Assembly (NCBI RefSeq): GCF_023277745.1
Contig: NZ_CP086322.1
Coordinates: forward strand, 3,534,001-3,598,000
DNA length: 64,000 nucleotides
Reading direction: 5' to 3'
Source: Streptomyces halobius
GTDB taxonomy: Bacteria > Actinomycetota > Actinomycetes > Streptomycetales > Streptomycetaceae
The notes under the pieces were generated by a model that was given only the letters and a program-made list of their open reading frames with translations, ran no database searches and was not told where the DNA came from. A program made the position numbers and the translations under genes. Each line of letters opens with the position of its first letter. Positions within the stretch are counted from its first letter, which is position 1. Of the stretch, positions 43,334-52,176 are shown in pieces.

Positions 43334-43753
43334 ATGAGTGACCTGCTTGAACGGCTCCGGGGACGCGGCTGGCGGCTGACCGCACAGCGACGCGTCGTCG
43401 CCGAGGTCCTCGACGGGGACCACGTCCACTACACCGCCGACGAAGTGCACGCGCGGGCCGCCGAGCGGCTCCCCGAGATCTCCCGCGCCACCGTCTACAA
43501 CACCCTCGGCGAGCTGGTCTCGCTCGGTGAGGTCATCGAGGTGAGCACGGACGGCCGGGCGAAGCGCTACGACCCGAACGCCCACCACGACCACCAGCAC
43601 CTGGTCTGCTCGCGGTGCGGCACGATCCGCGATGTCCACCTGCAGGGTGACCCGCTCTCCGCGCTGCCCGAGCCGGAACGTTACGGCTTCCAGGTCTCCG
43701 AGGTCACCGTCACCTACCGGGGCATCTGCCCCACGTGCAGCGCCGACTCCTGA
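43334..43753 (+). CDS. catR: Fur-family peroxide regulator CatR
   Basis: A 139-residue Fur/PerR-type repressor. The winged helix occupies residues 1-80 (GWRLTAQRRVVAEVLDGDHVHYTADEVHARA, ISRATVYNTLGELVSLGEV). The regulatory metal site is in the dimerisation domain (DPNAHHDHQHLVC), and the structural zinc is held by CSRCG and CPTC. In S. coelicolor CatR represses the major catalase gene and is inactivated by peroxide. ATG 43334 has AGGTGA 5 bp upstream; a GTG three codons earlier is possible. It is divergent from katA across a shared palindrome. Confidence 0.92.
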   Translation: MSDLLERLRGRGWRLTAQRRVVAEVLDGDHVHYTADEVHARAAERLPEISRATVYNTLGELVSLGEVIEVSTDGRAKRYDPNAHHDHQHLVCSRCGTIRDVHLQGDPLSALPEPERYGFQVSEVTVTYRGICPTCSADS

Positions 43754-43873
43754 CGCACCCGGGAGCGGGCCCTTCTCCGGGCGCCGCCCCCACCGACGCA
43801 CGCCGAGCCCGCGCCCTCGTGGCCGCGGGCTCTTTCGCGCTCCCGGACGACCCCGGTTCCGCACGCGGATACG

Positions 43874-43908
43874 ACCAAGGCCCGGATCCATCGGATCCGG
43901 GCCTTGGT
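43874..43908 (-). terminator. Terminator of initiator tRNA gene, copy 1
   Basis: A perfect 16-bp stem ACCAAGGCCCGGATCC / GGATCCGGGCCTTGGT with an ATC loop, starting 7 bp beyond the tRNA 3' end. Confidence 0.88.
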
Positions 43909-43915
43909 CTGTGAG

Positions 43916-43989
43916 TAGCGGGGACAGGATTTGAACCTGCGACCTCTGGGTTATGAGCCCAGCGAGCTACCGAGCTGCTCCACCCCGCG
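43916..43989 (-). tRNA. Initiator tRNA-Met (CAU), copy 1
   Basis: 74 nt. It begins CGCGGGG with an unpaired C1 opposite U72, has three consecutive G-C pairs flanking the CUCAUAA anticodon loop (GGGCTCATAACCC) and the GGTTCAAATCC T-arm. These are the marks of the bacterial initiator. CCA is not encoded. It is identical to the copy at 46156. Confidence 0.96.
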
Positions 43990-44091
43990 TCGTTGTGGCT
44001 CAACTTTAACCCCAGGCCGACGACCAGCGCAAATTCCTTCCTGCAGCCAGGGTCCGGCCTCTGGGACCGGTCCCTGGGTCGCAGGCGCGCA

Positions 44092-45936
44092 CTACGCGCT
44101 CAGCTCCTCCTGGAGTGCCGTACGCAGCCGTGCCGCCCGCTCGGCGACCTCCGGCGGCCCGAGCTCCACGGCCCGCGCGCACCAGCCCTGCGCCTCGGTG
44201 AGCGCGCCGTGCCGGGCGGTGAGCAGCGCCAGCCGCAGGGCCGCTCGGCCGTGCCCGCCCTCGGCCGCCCGCTGCCACCACAGCGCGGCCTCCGGAAGGC
44301 TGCCCTCGCGGGCCAGCAGCAGCCCGAGGTTGAAGGCACCGTTACGGCTGCCGGCCTCGGCCGCCGCGCGGTACCACCGCGCGGCCTCGACGACATCACC
44401 CCGAGCCGCCGCGAACATGCCAACCCGGACCTGGGCACGACGGTGCCCCTGCCGGGCGGCCCGCTCGTACCACTCCGTGCTCTCGTCGTCCGGTGCCCGC
44501 GCGCCGCCCGGCAGCCCGGCGTCGCCGGCCTCCGCGGACCTGCGGTCCAGGAGGTCGGCGAGCCGGAAGGCCGCCTCCGGGCTGCCGCCGTCGGCCGCAC
44601 AGCGCAGATTGCGCTCCGCGGCCCGCTCCTTGCCCTCCCGCAGCTGCACGATGGCTACCTGCAGTGCCGCGTCCGTGTGCCCGGCCGCGGCCGCCCGCTC
44701 GTACCAGGCGTGCGCCATCCGCGCCTCGCCGCGTCCCGCGAACAGGATGCCGAGGTTGAACGCGGCGTCCACACTGCCCGCCTCGGCGGCCTTGGAGAAC
44801 CACGGCTCGGCGCCCGAGGCGTCGCCGCGCTGCAGCAACAGGATGGCGAGCGCGTTGGCCGCCTCACGGTGCCCGGCGTAGGCGGCGCGGCGGTACCACT
44901 GCTCGCCGCGCCCGGCCCGGCCCTGCTCGGCGCAGAGCAGTCCGATGTTGTAGGCGCCGTTGACGTCCCCGGCGTCCAGCGCGACGCGGTACCAGCGCTC
45001 CGCGGTCTGCAGTTCGCCGCGGTCGGCGTGGAGTGCGCCCAGCGCGTTGGCGGCGTTGCCGTCGCCGTCCTGGGCGGCACGGCGCCACCACTCCGCCGCG
45101 CTCTCCTCGTCCCCGGCATCGCGCAGCAGGAAGCCCAGCGCGCAAGCGGCGCGCGCCTCACCGTCCTTGGCGGCGGAGAGGTACCAGCGGCCCGCCTCCT
45201 GGGCATCGCCCCGCTCCTCCAGGAGCGTGCCCAACTGCAGTGCGGCGCGCCGGTGTCCGCGCGCGGCGGCCTGGCGGTACCACTGCTCGGCCTCCGCCTC
45301 CTGGGTCAGCTCCCCGTAGGCCGGAACCGCCCGTCGGTCCGCCTCGCGGCCGTCCTCGATGAGCCGGGCCAGGCGGTACGCGGCCTCCCGGTGGCCGCGC
45401 TCGGCGGCGGCCCGGAACCAGCGTGCGGCACCGGTATCGCCGCGGTGTTCCAGCAGATCGGCGAGGGCATAGGCGCCCAGGCAGTGGCCGGATTCGGCGG
45501 ACTGGCGCAGCCAGTACTCGGCGGCGGGCTCGTCGCCGCGCTCGCGGTAGTGACGGCCCAGGGCATGTGCGGCGGCGGCGGAACCGGCGACGGCCGCGAT
45601 ACGCCACCACCCGGCCGCCTCGTCCGGGTAACCCCGCTGATGCAGCAGGACGCCGAGGTTGTTGGCGGCGGCGCGGTCACCGGCGGCGGTGGCGGAACGC
45701 AGATACGGCTCGGCACCGTCGAGGTCGCCGCGGCGCAGCAGCAGCGCGCCGAGTGCGCTCATGGCGGCGGTGTCGCCCGCCTCGGCGGCCCGGCGGTGGC
45801 CGGTCTCGGTCACCGCGTCGGACGCCTCGGCGGCCTCCATCGCGTCCATCGGCAGCTCGGATTCGCGCCCGTCGTCGGGCGCATGCACAAACCGGTCCGT
45901 CTCCAACAACCTTGCCTTGTCCCCCATAAGACCCAT
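44092..45936 (-). CDS. Sel1/TPR-like repeat protein
   Basis: A 614-residue protein built almost wholly of about fifteen 36-residue Sel1-like repeats (consensus A-A-x-x-G-D-x-x-A-A-x-x-L-G-x-L-L-x-x-R-G-D-x-x-x-A-E-x-W-Y-R-R-A-A). They begin near residue 40 and continue to about 600. No signal peptide, membrane helix or catalytic domain is seen. Sel1 proteins act as scaffolds for complexes. The first ATG (45936) has AGGTGA at 7 bp; a second in-frame ATG is three codons later. It lies between two identical initiator tRNA genes in the same direction, a layout worth noting. Confidence 0.93.
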   Translation of the reverse strand: MGLMGDKARLLETDRFVHAPDDGRESELPMDAMEAAEASDAVTETGHRRAAEAGDTAAMSALGALLLRRGDLDGAEPYLRSATAAGDRAAANNLGVLLHQRGYPDEAAGWWRIAAVAGSAAAAHALGRHYRERGDEPAAEYWLRQSAESGHCLGAYALADLLEHRGDTGAARWFRAAAERGHREAAYRLARLIEDGREADRRAVPAYGELTQEAEAEQWYRQAAARGHRRAALQLGTLLEERGDAQEAGRWYLSAAKDGEARAACALGFLLRDAGDEESAAEWWRRAAQDGDGNAANALGALHADRGELQTAERWYRVALDAGDVNGAYNIGLLCAEQGRAGRGEQWYRRAAYAGHREAANALAILLLQRGDASGAEPWFSKAAEAGSVDAAFNLGILFAGRGEARMAHAWYERAAAAGHTDAALQVAIVQLREGKERAAERNLRCAADGGSPEAAFRLADLLDRRSAEAGDAGLPGGARAPDDESTEWYERAARQGHRRAQVRVGMFAAARGDVVEAARWYRAAAEAGSRNGAFNLGLLLAREGSLPEAALWWQRAAEGGHGRAALRLALLTARHGALTEAQGWCARAVELGPPEVAERAARLRTALQEELSA

Positions 45937-46113
45937 CGTCGCATCACCTGTAACCCGCGTACACCTGGTATACCGCAGCCAGTGAGGTCACTTCAGCGGT
46001 TTGTCGACTTCCCGACACGGCGACTTGTCAAACTCAAGCACACAGGTTCCCCACATGGACCGTTCGACCCGGTCGTGCACGGCATCGGCCCCGGCAGCCG
46101 ACACGGCGCACGG

Positions 46114-46147
46114 CGAAGGCCCGGATCCCATGAGATCCGGGCCTTCG
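46114..46147 (-). terminator. Terminator of initiator tRNA gene, copy 2
   Basis: A 14-bp stem CGAAGGCCCGGATC / GATCCGGGCCTTCG, nearly the same sequence as the terminator of copy 1, starting 9 bp beyond the tRNA 3' end. Confidence 0.85.
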
Positions 46148-46155
46148 TCTTCCAG

Positions 46156-46229
46156 TAGCGGGGACAGGATTTGAACCTGCGACCTCTGGGTTATGAGCCC
46201 AGCGAGCTACCGAGCTGCTCCACCCCGCG
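46156..46229 (-). tRNA. Initiator tRNA-Met (CAU), copy 2
   Basis: 74 nt, identical over the whole gene to copy 1 at 43916. The 5' flank (ACAACGA) is also shared with copy 1, and a related hairpin follows the 3' end. This marks a duplication of a whole transcription unit. Confidence 0.96.
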
Positions 46230-46270
46230 TCGTTGTGCCCTCAAGGTACCACGACGCGGGGTGGGCCTGC

Positions 46271-49165
46271 TCAGCTGGCCGGCTTGGCGGTCTTCTCGGA
46301 CGCCTTGGCGGCCCGGTCCAGGGCCTCCTTCATCCGCTTCTGGGCCTCGCCGAAGGCGGCCCAGTCACCCGAGACACGGGCCTTCTCGGCGTCCTCGTAA
46401 GCCTTTTGGGCATCGGTGATGGCCTGCTCGGCCGTCTGGTTCGGCGGCGGCGGGCTTGTCTCATCGCCCGGCGGCTTCTCCTTGCCGGCACTCGGCGCCT
46501 TCTTGCCGAAGACGACATCCAGCGCGTCCTTGAGGGAGTCCTCCAGAACGGGCTTGTTGTCCCCGTAGCTGACCAACACCTTCTTCAACAGCGGGAAGTT
46601 GGTGCCGGCGCCGCGCAGATAGACCGGTTCGACGTACAGCAGCCCGCCGTCCAGCGGCACGGTCAGCAGATTGCCGTACTCGATCTCCGAATCGCCCAGC
46701 TTCTTGAGGATGTTGATCTCATTGGCGATGTCCGGATCGGAGTTGAACTTCGACTGCACCAGCTGTGGACCGGGCACCGGCGTCTTCGAGGGCAGTTTCA
46801 GAATTCTGATCTTGCCGTAGTCGCCGCTGGTCGCATTGGCGTCGACGGCCATGAAGGCGCCGAGGTTGTCGCGTTTGTTGGGCGTGAAGGTCGTCGTCAG
46901 CGAGAAGGTCTGTGCCTCGTCGTCCGGCATCTTCATGCTCAGGTAGTACGGCGGCACGGCGTTGCCCGACTTGTTCGTCGGGTCCTTCGGGATCTGCCAG
47001 CGCTCGGAGCCGGTGTAGAAGGTCCCCGGATCCGTGACGTGGTACGTGGTCAGCAGCTCCCGCTGCACCTTGAAGAGGTCCTGCGGGTACCGCAGATGGT
47101 CCTTCAGCTTCGGGCTGATGGCGCTCTTCTTCTCAACCGTGCCGGGGAAGGACTTCATCCAGGTCTTGAGGACCGGGTCCTTGGTGTCCCACTGGTAGAG
47201 CTTGACCGATCCGTCATACGCGTCGACCGTCGCCTTGACGGAGTTGCGGATGTAGTTGACCTGGTTCTGCTGGGCCACCACCGCCCGCTGGCCGTCGGTG
47301 AGCGAGTCGGCCGTGGTGTCCCCGAGTGTGGTGCGCGAGGCGTACGGATAGCCGTTGCTGGTGGTGTAGGCGTCCACGATCCACTGGATCCGGCCTTCCA
47401 CGACCGCCGGATAGGCGTCGCCGTCGATCGTCAGCCAGGGGGCGACGGCCTCGACGCGCTCCTTGGGCGTGCGGTTGTAGAGGATCCGCGAACCGTCACC
47501 GATCGCGCCGGAGTAGAGGATCTGCGGCTCCCCGAAGGACACCGCGTACGCGGCGCGGTTGACCGGGTTGGCCAGATTCACCCCGCTCTTGCCCTTGTAG
47601 CTGTAGCTCTTCTCGCCACTGTCGTCGGAATAGTCCAGTTCCTTCTGCGGACCGCCGACGATGGAGTACTGCGTGGTCTTCTCGCCGTAGTACACCCGCT
47701 GCTCGTACGGGCCGAACTGTCCCTTGGAGGGCAGGTCCGACTCGGTGTACTTCGGGCCGCCGCCGGAGGCGGTCTCGGTCCCCTTGGCGGCGATCGCGCC
47801 GTAGCCGTGGGTGTACTTGAAGTGGTCGTTGATCCAGTTGCGCTCGGGGATACCGGCGATGTTCAGCTCGCGCAGACCGATGACGGTGTCCTGCTCGGCG
47901 CCGTCCTTGGTCTTGTACCGGTCGACGTCCAGCGTGGCGGGGAACTGGTAGTACCCGCGGACCTGCTGCTGTTGCTGGAAGGCCGGGGAGACCACATTCG
48001 GGTCCAGCAGCCGCATGCTCGCGGTGCTGTCGGCGTTGTCACGCAGCCGCTGCCTGTCCTCCTTGCCGGTGGGCTTGTAGTTGCCCTTGTACGGCGTGAC
48101 ACCGGAGTCCTGGATGTCGTACGCGTCCCGCGTCGCCTTGATGTTCTGCTTGATGTACGGCGTTTCCTTGGCCTGCTCGTTCGGCTGGACCTGGAACTTC
48201 TGCACGATCGCGGGGTACAGACCGCCGATGAGGATCGCGGAGAGCACCATCAGCCCGAAGCCGATCACCGGCAGCTGCCAGGTGCGGCGCCAGAGGGTGG
48301 CGAAGAACAGCACCGCGCAGATCGCCGCGATGAAGAACAGGATCGTCTTCGCCGGGAGATAGGCGTTGGCGTCGACATAACGCAGACCGGTCCAGTTGTC
48401 GGCCGATTTCAGCCCGCTGGACTTCACCGCGAGACCGTACCGGTCGAGCCAGTACGCGATCGCCTTCAGCGAGACGAAGATCCCCAGCAGCACCGACAGA
48501 TGGCCGGTCGCGGCGGCGGTCGCCCGGGAGCCGGGACTCGTCACCCGGAGCCCGCCGTAGAGGTAGTGCGTCAGCGCCGCGGCCACCAGGGACAGCACCG
48601 CGCAGGCGAAGCCGAAGCTCAACAGGAACCGGTACCAGGGCAGATCGAAGGCGTAGAACGCGATGTCCTTGCCGAACTGCGGGTCCGTCTTGCCGAACGG
48701 CACACCGTTGACCCACTGCAGCCACGTACGCCACTCGCCCGAGGCGGAGGCGCCCGCGATCAGCCCGATCACCGCGGTGATCGCGATCAGCGCCCACTTC
48801 TTGAACGGGGCGATACCCATCCGGTAGCGGTCCAGGCTCTGCTGCTCCATGGACATCGCGCTGAGCGGTGGCCGCAGCCGGTGCGCCAGCCAGATGTTGA
48901 CGCCGACGGCCACCGCCATCACGACGCCGAAGAAGAAGAACAGACCGATCTTGGTCCACAGAGTGGTGGTGAAGACCGAGGAATAGTGGACCGACCGGTA
49001 CCAGAGCCAGTCGGTCCAGAACCCCGCGAACATCACGAAGAGCATGGCCAGCACGGCCAGCACACCCAATGTCATGAGCAGGGTCCGAGTCCGCCGGGAC
49101 GGTCGGCCGACTCTGATTCGTGGCCCCGTGGGGCCTCCGCCGCGGTCCGGCATCTGGAAAGCCAA
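46271..49165 (-). CDS. UPF0182 family membrane protein
   Basis: A 964-residue protein with seven N-terminal membrane helices (about residues 25-330), then a large extracytoplasmic domain of some 550 residues and an acidic, Pro/Lys/Glu-rich C-terminal tail with coiled-coil character ([21 protein letters not shown]). This is the UPF0182 (COG1615) architecture, nearly universal in actinobacteria and of unknown function. TTG 49165 is chosen as start because GAGGTG lies 6 bp upstream and the ATG four codons later has no ribosome-binding site. It is followed 42 bp later by the initiator tRNA gene on the same strand. Confidence 0.92.
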   Translation of the reverse strand: MAFQMPDRGGGPTGPRIRVGRPSRRTRTLLMTLGVLAVLAMLFVMFAGFWTDWLWYRSVHYSSVFTTTLWTKIGLFFFFGVVMAVAVGVNIWLAHRLRPPLSAMSMEQQSLDRYRMGIAPFKKWALIAITAVIGLIAGASASGEWRTWLQWVNGVPFGKTDPQFGKDIAFYAFDLPWYRFLLSFGFACAVLSLVAAALTHYLYGGLRVTSPGSRATAAATGHLSVLLGIFVSLKAIAYWLDRYGLAVKSSGLKSADNWTGLRYVDANAYLPAKTILFFIAAICAVLFFATLWRRTWQLPVIGFGLMVLSAILIGGLYPAIVQKFQVQPNEQAKETPYIKQNIKATRDAYDIQDSGVTPYKGNYKPTGKEDRQRLRDNADSTASMRLLDPNVVSPAFQQQQQVRGYYQFPATLDVDRYKTKDGAEQDTVIGLRELNIAGIPERNWINDHFKYTHGYGAIAAKGTETASGGGPKYTESDLPSKGQFGPYEQRVYYGEKTTQYSIVGGPQKELDYSDDSGEKSYSYKGKSGVNLANPVNRAAYAVSFGEPQILYSGAIGDGSRILYNRTPKERVEAVAPWLTIDGDAYPAVVEGRIQWIVDAYTTSNGYPYASRTTLGDTTADSLTDGQRAVVAQQNQVNYIRNSVKATVDAYDGSVKLYQWDTKDPVLKTWMKSFPGTVEKKSAISPKLKDHLRYPQDLFKVQRELLTTYHVTDPGTFYTGSERWQIPKDPTNKSGNAVPPYYLSMKMPDDEAQTFSLTTTFTPNKRDNLGAFMAVDANATSGDYGKIRILKLPSKTPVPGPQLVQSKFNSDPDIANEINILKKLGDSEIEYGNLLTVPLDGGLLYVEPVYLRGAGTNFPLLKKVLVSYGDNKPVLEDSLKDALDVVFGKKAPSAGKEKPPGDETSPPPPNQTAEQAITDAQKAYEDAEKARVSGDWAAFGEAQKRMKEALDRAAKASEKTAKPAS

Positions 49166-49281
49166 GGTGCGCACCTCGAAAGTTCGCTGTCGTGTGGAGC
49201 AGGCCCGGCGATAGTAGGACCCACTGATGCAACTTACTAAGGCTTTACCCAGTTCCCGTTTTCGGGGGTTCGCAAGGCACG

Positions 49282-49845
49282 ATGTTGAACATGACCAACC
49301 TCCCCGTTGACGGCACCCCCCTCGCCGCCGACCCACTGACCCGCGCGGTGCTCGAAATCGACGAGTACGCCGCCGGGCTCGGCTGGGACCAGCCCGCCCG
49401 ACTGTTCGCCCTCGTCGACACCGCCAAGCTGCGTGATCAGGAGCCCTCGCTCGCCGCCCAGCTCGGCATCGACGACTCCACCACCGCCTCCCTGACCCCC
49501 GTCGAGCAGGACGAGATCCCGGCCGGTGTGCCGCTGGACGAGTTTCTCGGCACCATCGCCTGGCCGGACGCCGTCTCCGGCTGCGCGCTGACCGTGGAGC
49601 GGCTGATGCTGCCGCCGTCCGCCGAGGAGTCCGCGCCCGAGGGCATGGACGAGGACCGGCTCTCCCAGTGGGTCGCCGATCATCCGGACCGGCAGGAGGT
49701 CCGGATGACGGTGGCCGTGCTGCGGGACCAATCCCGCGAATCGGCACTGCGGCTGCGCGAGAAGGACTCCACGGCCGAGGTCCTCACCGGGGCGGCGCTG
49801 GTGCCGGGCCTGGCGGACGCTCTGGTGGCGACGTTCGAAGGATGA
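49282..49845 (+). CDS. PPA1309 family protein
   Basis: A 187-residue cytoplasmic acidic protein of the conserved actinobacterial PPA1309 family, function unknown. Conserved parts include [31 protein letters not shown] (about 18-48), [21 protein letters not shown] (about 93-113) and [16 protein letters not shown] (about 136-151). No catalytic motif stands out. In Streptomyces it is divergent from the UPF0182 gene, as here (116 bp between starts), and is followed on the other strand by a PDZ protease gene. ATG 49291 is an alternative start. Confidence 0.88.
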   Translation: MLNMTNLPVDGTPLAADPLTRAVLEIDEYAAGLGWDQPARLFALVDTAKLRDQEPSLAAQLGIDDSTTASLTPVEQDEIPAGVPLDEFLGTIAWPDAVSGCALTVERLMLPPSAEESAPEGMDEDRLSQWVADHPDRQEVRMTVAVLRDQSRESALRLREKDSTAEVLTGAALVPGLADALVATFEG

Positions 49846-49961
49846 CGTTCCGGATCTCCGGGACGTTCCGGACCTTCGGGATGCATCACGGATTCCGGGA
49901 ATGCCGGACAAACCTGATGTGCCGGATGTAGCCGCGTTCCGCACGTATCCGACGTACCGTC

Positions 49962-51056
49962 CTACCGGCCTGCCGGGCTGCAGCCCGGCAGGCCGGCGGT
50001 GTCGCCCTTGCGGATCTTCTCCAGCGCCTTCACCGCGTCACCTATCGTGTCGACCTTGACCAGCCGGAGGCCCTTCGGGGTGTCCTTCGCGGCGGTGGCG
50101 CAGTTGCCCTTCGGTGTCAGGAAGAACTCGGCGCCCTTGCTCCGCGCGCCGACCGTCTTCATCGAGATGCCGCCGATCGGGCCGACCTTGCCCTTGTCGT
50201 CGATCGTGCCCGTACCGGCCACGAACCTGCCGCCGGTCAGATCCTCGGGCGTCAGCTTGTCCACGATGCCCAGCGCGAACATCAGCCCGGCACTGGGGCC
50301 GCCGACATCGGCCAGCTTCACATCGATGCTGAACGGGAAGGTGTGATCGATCTCGGCCTGGATGCCCACGATGGCGCGGCCGTCCGCCGCCTTCACCGTG
50401 TCGAGCGAGATCTCCTTCGTGCCGGTCGTCGGCCGCCTGCCCTTCTTCTCCTCGGCGGCCGCGTGCTTGGCCGGGATGATCGTGAAGACGACCTTCTCGC
50501 CCGGCTTGTGCCGGGTGACGAGCTTGGCGACATCGGCGTTCGTCGTGACCGGCGTACCGTCCACCGCCTTGATCACATCGCCGGCGTGCAACCGCCCGTC
50601 GGCCGGCTTGCCCTTGACGACGGAACCGACGACGGTCTGGCGGGCAACCGGGATGTTCAGCTGCTTGAGCGCGGCGGCCTTGGCGCTCTCCTGGGACTGG
50701 CTGAATTCCTCGGCGTTCTCCTGGTCGGCCTCCTCGGCCGTCTGTCCCTCGGGATAGAGCGTCTTGTGCGGCACCACGGCGCTGTCGTGGTCCAGCCAGC
50801 CGTAGACCGCCTCCAGGAGGTTCATGGTGTAGTCGGGGCCGGTGACCCGGACCGTGGTCATGTTGAGGTGACCATCCGTCGGATAGGTCTTCCGCCCGGA
50901 GATCTGCAGCACCGGCTCACCGTCATGATCGCCAAGGGTGTTCACCGTCGGGCCCGGTGACATCGCGGAGTACGGGACGGGGAACAGCAACCCGGCACAG
51001 ATCAACGCGATCAGCATCAGGGTCGAGGCGAGCAGCGTCGCGGTGCGGCGTGGCAT
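49962..51056 (-). CDS. PDZ-domain Lon-type (S16) serine protease, YlbL-like
   Basis: A 364-residue secreted or membrane-anchored protease. A single N-terminal helix (about 8-27) is followed by a conserved YlbL N-domain, a PDZ domain (about 145-225, VVGSVVKGKPADGRLHAGDVIKAVDGTPV) and a Lon proteolytic domain with the catalytic dyad: Ser in DVGGPSAGLMFALGI (about 268) and Lys in GPIGGISMKTVGA (about 311). Unlike cytoplasmic Lon, it has no ATPase and works outside the membrane. The last codons and the stop are part of a 32-bp perfect palindrome. ATG 51056 begins MPRRTATLL, a plausible signal-anchor N-terminus. Confidence 0.92.
   Translation of the reverse strand: MPRRTATLLASTLMLIALICAGLLFPVPYSAMSPGPTVNTLGDHDGEPVLQISGRKTYPTDGHLNMTTVRVTGPDYTMNLLEAVYGWLDHDSAVVPHKTLYPEGQTAEEADQENAEEFSQSQESAKAAALKQLNIPVARQTVVGSVVKGKPADGRLHAGDVIKAVDGTPVTTNADVAKLVTRHKPGEKVVFTIIPAKHAAAEEKKGRRPTTGTKEISLDTVKAADGRAIVGIQAEIDHTFPFSIDVKLADVGGPSAGLMFALGIVDKLTPEDLTGGRFVAGTGTIDDKGKVGPIGGISMKTVGARSKGAEFFLTPKGNCATAAKDTPKGLRLVKVDTIGDAVKALEKIRKGDTAGLPGCSPAGR
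49965..49996. terminator. 32-bp perfect palindrome at the end of the PDZ protease gene
   Basis: The arms CCGGCCTGCCGGGCTG and CAGCCCGGCAGGCCGG abut with no spacer. The palindrome begins within one base of the stop codon and codes for the final LPGCSPAGR residues, so the terminator structure is embedded in the gene. Confidence 0.85.
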
Positions 51057-51193
51057 GGAACGACAGTACGGGACGGGTATGACAGTCGGCCCGCAGGGGC
51101 CGTCCGTACGGCAACAGCGCGCGCACCCGCATGGCCGACGGTCCATCACCCGCGTGGGGCGCGGCGATTGCTTATGCGTACGAGCGGCGAACG

Positions 51194-51376
51194 TCAGGCC
51201 GCGTCGGAGGCTGGATCGGAAGCGGAATGCTCCTTTTCCATCGCGGCGCGGAACCGGGCGTAGCCGGCGAGCTCCGCGATGTCCCCGGACTTGCGGTTAC
51301 TCATGGCCCACGTACTCCAGAACACAGCGACAAGCGCAGCGACAACCGGAATCAACAACCAGAGGAGCGCACCCAT
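51194..51376 (-). CDS. Small single-pass membrane protein
   Basis: A 60-residue protein: an N-terminal membrane helix (GALLWLLIPVVAALVAVFWSTWAM) followed by a charged cytoplasmic tail with KSGDIAELAGYARFRAAMEKE. GGAGG lies 5 bp before ATG 51376, strong support for translation. Homologues of this size are common in Streptomyces and unnamed. It may form an operon with the PDZ protease downstream on the same strand, 137 bp away. Confidence 0.8.
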   Translation of the reverse strand: MGALLWLLIPVVAALVAVFWSTWAMSNRKSGDIAELAGYARFRAAMEKEHSASDPASDAA

Positions 51377-51537
51377 AGCCACCTCCCAACCCCTTGCGCG
51401 ACCGCAATCGACGAATAAGCAGATTAACCATCTGCCAGGTCAACGCTCACGCCAGGGGACGGGTTACGCAACCCGAACGCAACCCAATGGTCGCGGTCGG
51501 CGTTCGAGGAGTGGGGCCAGAGGGCTGGAAGACGCCG

Positions 51538-52017
51538 CTACGCGCCGACCCATTCGTCGGTCCCATCCGAAAACGTCTGATGCTTCCAGATGGGGACCTG
51601 GTGCTTGAGGTCATCGATCAGCTTGCGGCACGCCTCGAAAGCCTCGCCGCGGTGCGGGCAGGAGACCGCGACGACGACGGCCAGGTCGCCGATGGACAGA
51701 TCGCCCACCCGGTGGACGGCGGCCAGCGCGCGGACGGGGAAGTCGGCGACGACCTTCTCGGCGATACCGCGCATCTCGGCCTCGGCGGTCGGATGCGCGG
51801 AGTAGCTCAGGGCGTCGACGTCGGTGCCGCCGTCGTGCGAGCGGACCGTGCCGACGAACAGGGCGGTACCGCCGGCCGCGGGGTCGCCGACGGCCGCGAA
51901 GACCTCGTCCACGGACAGGGCCGTGTCGCGGATCGCGAGCAGCCGGATCGGGTCCGGGGCGGCCCGCTCACCGGGGTGGTCACGGCCGGGGGACGGAGCG
52001 GAGTGCGTGCCAGACAT
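51538..52017 (-). CDS. moaE: Molybdopterin synthase catalytic subunit
   Basis: A 159-residue MoaE, which inserts two sulfurs carried by MoaD-thiocarboxylate into precursor Z to give molybdopterin. Motifs are GGTALFVGTVRSHDGG (about residues 49-64), LSYSAHPTAEAEM, VHRVGDLSIGDLAVVVAVSCPHRGEAF (about 101-127) and KHQVPIWKHQTFSDG with the catalytic Lys residues (about 139-153). The N-terminal 25 residues are a Ser/Pro-rich extension. ATG 52017 is the first start in frame with family sequence. MoaD is not adjacent. Confidence 0.93.
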   Translation of the reverse strand: MSGTHSAPSPGRDHPGERAAPDPIRLLAIRDTALSVDEVFAAVGDPAAGGTALFVGTVRSHDGGTDVDALSYSAHPTAEAEMRGIAEKVVADFPVRALAAVHRVGDLSIGDLAVVVAVSCPHRGEAFEACRKLIDDLKHQVPIWKHQTFSDGTDEWVGA

Positions 52018-52082
52018 GCCTCCATCGTGCCGTACCGGGGGGGGCGCCGGGGAATGGCCGTTTCCACCGGGCGTACCCGCCC

Positions 52083-52136
52083 GCACATGGAGGCTCGTAC
52101 AGCACATGGAGGCTCGTACAGCTGGAGGCTCGTACA
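52083..52136. repeat. 19-bp tandem repeat, nearly three copies
   Basis: GCACATGGAGGCTCGTACA twice exactly, then GC-TGGAGGCTCGTACA with three bases missing. It lies in the spacer between moaE and the epimerase gene. Confidence 0.93.
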
Positions 52137-52176
52137 GCCTGGCCGACGGCCCGTGGCGCGGCCGCGCCCGGTCCGG

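Noticed and set aside
44006..46158. Very long plus-strand frames opposite the Sel1-repeat gene
   Set aside because: They are antisense shadows produced by the GC-rich repeat codons; the minus frame has real repeats and a ribosome-binding site.
46193..49240. 1015-codon plus-strand frame opposite UPF0182
   Set aside because: It starts inside a tRNA gene and mirrors a clearly conserved membrane protein on the other strand.
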